Shown in pieces: positions 58,063-64,000 of a stretch of DNA of 64,000 nucleotides; positions within the stretch are counted from its first letter, which is position 1; every line of letters starts with the position of its first letter. Below the pieces are notes generated by a model. It worked only from the letters and a program-made list of their open reading frames with translations, made no database searches and was not told where the DNA came from. The stretch is from Cytospora piceicola (Eukaryota; Ascomycota; Sordariomycetes; Diaporthales; Cytosporaceae). The position numbers were made by a program, and so were the translations under genes. The stretch covers positions 124,001 to 188,000 of the forward strand of contig JALQBC010000043.1 in the NCBI GenBank assembly GCA_023375675.1. The letters are read 5' to 3'.

Positions 58063-59666
58063 TCAGCCCCAGTCGAGGTCCCCCTTGGACCCAACGGGCT
58101 CGTCACCTCGGCTCAGGGACGTCGAGTAAAGCCCGCCCCCCGCCCGAGTCAGCCTCGTCTGGCTCGCAGTGTCGTCGTCCATCATGGTATCCTCCGGCGC
58201 GGATGGCTTCCTCTGGAGTTGCTGCAGGTGGACCGCGGTCGGGGGCACCGAGTTGTCGGTGCTGACGTTGAACACCTTGAAGAACCGCTCGAGGAGGATC
58301 CTCACGGACGGGAGGCATGCGGCCACGATCCCCGCAGCGAGCTCCACGATCGTCAGGTACATCAGCGGGACGTACGACCAGGTCGGGTCCGAGAGATCTC
58401 CGAAGGCAGAGAGGGTCTTCAGGCGGATTATAGTGGCGATGAGGCCTAGCCCGCCGACCGCGAACATGATGCCTATGAAGAACTTCTTCTTCCGGCTCAT
58501 GTTGAGACTCCAGAGCATATAGATCGGAAGGAGGGTGATGATCAGGTCCTGGATAACGGCCAAGCCGGAGTTAGCATAAGCCAGGGCCGTGATGTTGAGG
58601 CAGGTGCCACCCTTGAAGTCCCTGTTCCAGAAGAACCCGATTGGCTCGCAGGAGACTATGGTTGCGATGGTAATGGCAGCGCTCGAGACAACGACGAAGG
58701 CGATTACAACGTAACATGATATCTGGAAGGGCGGGTAGGCCCAAAAGATGCGCAGGTACATGCACAGGATAGAGGCCTTGGTGAGAGCTAGGACGATGAT
58801 GTAGATGATCTCGGCAACATAAAGCAGACGCAAGATCTCTAACAATGCGCCATCGTGGAGGTCCCAAAGATGGCTACCGAAGCCCAGTTTGGCCACTTCA
58901 CCCCCGAAGTCAGCAATCGTTCCTTCGATTCGCAGGAACAGGGGTATACTGACTGTACAGAACGCACGCAAAGGGCGCTGCTGACAGGACCACGGCCAAG
59001 ATTATCATGTAGTCGTCGGCACAGAACGTGTGTGTGATCAACTTCGAGAGGACCCGGAGCAGGACAAAGAACGCAGCAACTCCGTACAGAGCCGACATGA
59101 CAATGATCACATCGTCCGACCTGGAGTCATTCGGGTATCCACATTCGGCAGCTTGGAACCTAGCCACGGCTATCACACCGTTGTTAGCATCGATGTGTGA
59201 TGTGCTGCACGGGCTCCTGAGAGGACACGCTGTTGGGTGATGAAGCACGTATGAAGGGGTTAAACTGATAGATGAAAAGCAACATACCCAGGGCATCCTG
59301 CATAGTGCAGTTGGACGTGATGCACTCAGTGGCCTCATCCCGGAGGATGGTGCTCGAGCATTGGCAGACGGTGTCTGTCAAGCTGCAGCCTGAGTGGGGG
59401 ATCGCCTCAACGAGGCAGGTGAGCTGCAGGGTGGGGGAAAAGTGTGGGTCAGCGACATGTAAAACATTCCGGCGCCCATGCCGGCCGAGGCTGCAAGGGC
59501 CTGCGTCCACCCGGGGGAGGAAACTCACGCCGCACGTGGGGAGACTGCTCAGAGAGGCCTGAGCGGTGACTGTTCGGGATCCGAAAATGAGGAGGCAGAG
59601 CAGGATTTTGCAAAGGTTGGCGGCGAAGGTGGATCCCGGAGTCGCACTGGTGATGGTCGATGCCAT
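58063..59666 (-). CDS. CFEM-domain Pth11-type seven-helix receptor
   Basis: Four exons: 59666-59529, 59423-59288, 59169-58954 and 58895-58063, giving 440 aa; introns are 105, 118 and 58 nt. Residues ~18-36 form a signal peptide. The CFEM domain follows with eight cysteines: 'PTCG', 'LTC', 'SGCSLTD', 'CQC', 'TEC', 'SNC', then Cys after 15 residues in 'VARFQAAEC', exactly the family spacing. That spacing supports the acceptor chosen at 59170. Seven hydrophobic segments follow, including 'VIIVMSALYGVAAFFVLLRV' and 'DDYMIILAVVLSAAPFACVLY', the fungal rhodopsin-like fold of Pth11. Relatives sense host or surface cues and feed G-protein/cAMP signalling; the ligand is unknown. The cytosolic tail is Ser/Thr/Asp-rich. 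Confidence 0.92.
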
Positions 59667-61386
59667 TGCTCTCAGCCAAGTTGAGGAATCTCGACGGCCT
59701 GGACGGACTGGCGGGAGTGGTAGCGAGAAACCCAACTGCTGGATATATCGGTTGGGCAGGTTGCTGTCGCGTTTCAGGCCGGAGGTTCGGAACGCCTGCC
59801 GAGCATCCTCTCTGTCTCTTACCCGGTCTGATGGGCCGAGGGAAGCTGGTTCACAGGGTAAATGTAACTCGAGACAGGAACGAGAACGAGGTAAGGAAAA
59901 TTGGAGATGAAGAAGAATCCAGGACGTTGTCAATACCAGAAATTTGATGAAAACCAGTGATTTCGGACCAGGGCATCGCAACCTTCATATTGCAAATTTG
60001 GGTAATTGTCCCTGGCCCTGTCAAGGACTAATGCGCATACCCTAAACATATCCAGGCGCGCAAGGGTTGCTGTGTAGGCCGTTATCAATGAGTCGTATTT
60101 TCTCGGGGCCGTGGCCGTAAGCGGACGAACGACCGCCTACTGGGTAGAGGCTCTCATCGTCGTCCCGAGGTCCACGAGAAGGGCACCACCCAAGGGAACA
60201 ATGTCCCCCCACGGAAATTGCCCACGAGTTCCCCGGCCCCTGTGTGAAACCCCCACGTGCGGGCCGCAACTCTATGTATGTATGTCTGGTTGGTTAAGAA
60301 AGGGGACGTGGCTGGACCGACCTCGAGAAACTCCTCACTCAGTACCTAGGTAGGGTATGCTTAGTATCTATTTATTGGGCCCTGGCTTAGTAACATGTTT
60401 GCGATCAATGTGCCGGCCCGGCGGGCATCGTGGCACCGGTCGCAGGAGTCAAGCGGTAATGATGGGATTATCTAACTTATCTAACTACTGACGCCCGGTG
60501 GTGGGGCCCGAAGATTTCTAAGCACAGCAGCAAAGGACCACGGAAGCACGGATGATAACATCCGCGACTTAGCGGAAGAAAAGCCCAGCTGGAGCACACA
60601 CCTTGGGATTACCCGCATGCGATCTCACTTTATTTCCTCGGTACCGCTCCCCGTGAACCTTGGAACCCAGTGGCTCACGATCTGCTGGAATCCTTCCAAC
60701 AACTCACACGGAAGTCTTCGGAATTAACACGACTCATGGTATCCTGGCCACTGATATTTAGCTAAATATAACATGGTCAGCTACCGCCCTGGGCATCGAA
60801 GGATGATATGACTGGTCACAGGGCTGTGGTGGGTCGCTGAAACCTTGATTTGACCTCACTCGAAGACCCCATCCAAATCATCAAAGCGTTCCAGGGGACA
60901 ATCTCCCAACAGTTCTCATGTTCTCCTCTCCTTGAATGGAAGAATTATGCTTCGTCTTCATGAGAATTTCTCGCCGCCGCCCGGGGGCGCTAACACACTT
61001 TTCCGGGCAACAATATGGATGTTGACCCAGGTTCCCAGTGGGTTCTCTGCATACACAGATATGCTAGTCGCTTGGTTGGTTAGTCAAGTTCGATGCAGGC
61101 CTCGCTCTCAGACCTTGTCTCAGGTTATCTGCTCAGGTAAGAGCACTCAGTCTTTGATGGGTTGGTAGGAGAGCGTCAGTCTCGCCCACCCTCATGCTTT
61201 TTGCCGAGTGAAGATCGAGGGTTGGGAAGTCCATGTTATTTTATAAGGGTTAGGGTTACTGCGGCGCATGGCCCTCCTCTCTGGGCTTAGCACACAAACA
61301 GTGTGTTGCTACGGTATGCTTGCTAAAGCCCCGGGGATTTCCCCGCCTATCAAGCCAGGTCGCCGCTACGCCCATACTATTACTCA
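59667..61386. other. Divergent intergenic region
   Basis: Separates the divergent CFEM receptor and the 61.4-kb gene. A TACCTAGGTA palindrome lies at 60343-60352. AGGGTTAGGGTTA near 61248 is a two-unit match to the telomere repeat. No gene seen. Confidence 0.45.
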
Positions 61387-62964
61387 ATGCTGCACACAAA
61401 CCTCAATATGCGAACCATGCTCCATTTTCGGCCGCCAACTTCCCACGCATTGATCTCTACCTGCAAGGTTAATCGTCCCAGATGGTTTGAAAGCCTAGCC
61501 ACGGGCTTCAATGCGACTCCGCATCAGCCTGGATTTGTCCAGTCACAGACACCGGAGGGGACTCCTCCATTGGTGGAGATACCAACCCACCCAACTGATG
61601 CAAGGGAACTGAAAGACCAGGAGGTAAGAAAACATATCTTGGTTTGTCGGGTGTCAGCACTGACCCTCTTGCTCGGATTACAGGACAGCAAACCGGGAGG
61701 CTCATACAAACAGGCGCTGGTGGATTCATGGCGCGGGCAGCACATCGGCACAGTCGATTTCCTGCCGAGATTAACGGAGCCTGTTTCCAGTTCTTTTGGT
61801 TACTCTGTCATCGGCACTTTCAACACCATTTTGAGTCCACCTGCAGAGGCAGAAGTGCCACAAGAGCCCCGGGTGACCTCGGTCTATATACCAGGTAAGT
61901 TAGCCTCACCATTATGAACACCAATGCCAGAGTCTTCCAGAGTAAGGAGATGGCTGGAGACCGACTAATCGATGGAACTCATAACAACAGGAGAGCCTCC
62001 AAAATGGAAACGACCGCCATTGCCATTCAAAGCACCTGACGATGCCAAGGGGCTCAGGGGGCGGTTGCCCTTGAAGTTTGGCCACGCCGATGTTGTGGAA
62101 AAGTACCTCTGGAAGTTGCCCATGATGGCGATCCAGACCCAGACACCGGACTTTCCCCTCCACCATGTCGATGTCATGATCACAGCCAAGCGCCTGGAAG
62201 GCTTCTGGAAGTATTGCCAAGGTGCTAGTGCCCAGGAAATTGCGGCGAATGCCACAGTCATAAACAATACACTCTTTATCGACGCGTTCGAGCCGGCTGG
62301 TCTCGAGACTGGCTCCGAGCTAGACAGACTGGGTCTTTATGCCCTCGGTGGCAGTCTGTGGCCTCAGAACTATCTCGACAGCTTTATTCACCACCGCATC
62401 CTCTACTACAGATTTGGCTCCCTCAAGATTGCTGTGGTCGGGAGTGTGGACGCTCTGGTTGATGATCATGTCGGCCGGGTGCATCTCTTCGAAAGCATCT
62501 TCCCCAAAGGACCCATTATGGGTTGGCGAGGTTTCTACCAGACATGGTTCCGTCGATGCCCAGCCGTCATTGCTGCTCGCATAAAGTATGGGTCGGTAGT
62601 GGAAGAGTCCATTTCAGACGCTTCGAGATACTGGCAGCGCTGGGAGACTTATGAGAACAACCAGGTGCCCTTGCAAAGGTTGGTCTCTGTTTTTCAAAAG
62701 CTCCGAGACATGTTGCAACGGAAGGCGCCTGGGGAGCCGTGCGTCGTCAAGAAGGGGCCAAAACTGCAGAGGAATCCGGGAGACCCTGATCCAGCCCAAG
62801 TCAGCCGTCTACCCCAGCAAAACTCAAAGGAGTACGGCAGGCGTCTACACTCGCTCGAGGTGTGGCAGGCTACACATGGCAGGTATCCACTGCCTCCAGA
62901 GTGGGCAAAGCATTTCGGAAAACTTCCTTCGTCAAGTATTCCGTTGCAACAAAACAGCTTTTGA
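61387..62964 (+). CDS. Fungal orphan protein, 'GGPP synthetase'-labelled family
   Basis: Exons 61387-61623, 61684-61894 and 61991-62964 give 473 aa. Intron 1 is 60 nt, in phase and stop-free (GTAAGA, CACTGAC branch, TTACAG), so retention would not break the frame. Intron 2 is 96 nt. The start is uncertain: ATGs at 61387, 61408 and 61417. The pattern 'YIPGEPPKWKRPPLPF', 'DVVEKYLWKLP...PDFPLHHVDVMITAKRLEGFWKY', 'LYYRFGSLKIAVVGSVDAL' resembles fungal proteins often mislabelled geranylgeranyl pyrophosphate synthetase. No prenyltransferase DDxxD motif is present. The SLKIAVVGSVDAL strand is faintly like the catalytic E-x-D of RAI1/DXO decapping nucleases, but with Ser in place of Glu. That is a weak guess. 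Function unknown. Confidence 0.75.
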
Positions 62965-64000
62965 ATAGAAATCGATTGCAGAGTCGTGATAGCCATACAT
63001 TTCTACAATCACGACGTGATGCTGCGAGAAGACTGTTGAAGCACCAGGGTCACCGCATGGGAACAAATTGCATGAAGTAGCAAGATGGATATAGATTTAA
63101 ATATATAAACATATCGCTATGTTAATCGTACAATTCGTTGAACTCTTAAGTTGCATCACGTATGATCTCTGGTTTATGGTTAGGAAAAGTCCTAAGTGAA
63201 GAACTGGTTTTGTCGCCGAAGAGTGTTACACAATTTTCTTTTTCTCTTTATATCCTGCTACAATGATAATATATCCTTCCGAATGCCGACCGCTGCCACG
63301 GATAAAGCGAACATACATGAATTAGATTGTGACAACACCTTACATAAGAAACTTATATCCAGTCTCGTTTGATAATCCCTTCGGGTCACTTCGGTACCCC
63401 CTTCCGGTACTATCGTTGTTGACAGCCAACATTCTGCAGAAGCTGGACCGAGAACGGGGTGAAGCTTACATGTATCGAACGCAGACTGGGAGGACAACTG
63501 CCCTTCACTTGTACCACTTGTACCCTTCACTTTTAGCACAATATCCTTGAAACATGGGACTGAACGACAGGGTTAGGGAGATCTGCCCGCAACACCTCAT
63601 ATTTCTGCCAGGGGAATCTTCTTAGTCAAAAACAATTCACCAGAAACTCAAAGTGTGTGACACACAATGATGCCATGAACACGGGGTAGACATTCCAGAT
63701 CATGAGGTACGAGCCACGTGAGTGACTCTTTTGCTATGCCAGTAATCCGGTTTGGTACGCTCCGAGAAACCTCTTCCGGAGTCGGCCGGTCCGTCTAAGC
63801 CGCCGTGGATACTGCTGTTATTATATGGCGCGGCCACATTATTGGTGGAAATCCTGGTTCCTAAGGATTACATTTTTCACGTCAGGGCTTTCCCCAGCTT
63901 CTGATTTATTGCCTCGGCTGGCCACAAATGGAACGGAATGCTCAACCTCGCTGCTAGCTGGGGTCTTCAAGTGAAAAAGGCATAACGCAGCGACCATATG
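62965..64000. other. 3' flank to the window end
   Basis: AT-rich just after the stop, then ordinary. Frames at 63.3-63.5 kb on both strands look random. Nothing supported. Confidence 0.45.

Noticed and set aside
61248..61262. Telomere-like AGGGTTAGGGTTA
   Set aside because: Only about two units; too short to argue for a telomere relic.

Overview
The window is nuclear DNA of a filamentous ascomycete (Pezizomycotina, probably Sordariomycetes). Genes are split by short introns (about 48-130 nt) with GTNNGT donors and CTRAC-like branch sites. Typical fungal families are present: a CFEM/Pth11-type receptor, a LaeA-like methyltransferase, NmrA-like proteins, a GT71 mannosyltransferase and a 'gp1-like' conserved protein. 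A retrotransposon carries the signature of repeat-induced point mutation (RIP). No family is diagnostic below class level.

Layout. 0-11 kb is gene-dense housekeeping: YIP1 (ER-Golgi membrane protein), an RCC1-type Ran exchange factor with a long lysine-rich tail, a 16-cysteine metallothionein-like protein, a family-16 methyltransferase, a CDA-fold deaminase, and an NmrA-like gene that looks intact except for one in-frame TGA. 11-30 kb is very gene-poor: apart from an unresolved ORF near 12.5 kb it holds only the gp1-like gene, whose start codon overlaps the stop of an upstream ORF. A GT71 mannosyltransferase at 30.1-31.7 kb borders a 6,566-bp Ty1/copia LTR retrotransposon (32,197-38,762, minus strand). 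The element has two 150-bp LTRs, a probable target duplication, a primer site resembling half of initiator tRNA-Met, and coding remnants of integrase and reverse transcriptase. It is so heavily RIP-mutated that CA/TG dinucleotides are almost gone.

40-64 kb is a mixed accessory-looking segment. It holds two fungal orphan-family proteins (40.3 and 61.4 kb), a small basic proline-rich candidate, an FAD-dependent oxidoreductase with a GC-AG intron, a LaeA-like methyltransferase with a 30-nt micro-exon, homogentisate 1,2-dioxygenase without its usual fah/mai neighbours, a DUF6699-like protein with a second GC-AG intron, an NmrA-like protein and a CFEM receptor.

No gene cluster with a joint pathway could be made out. 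The more unusual signals are structural: the RIP pattern of the copia element, two families of short perfect palindromes scattered only between genes, and C11 tracts placed 27-41 nt after the donor in four introns. All gene models were spliced by eye and need transcript support.
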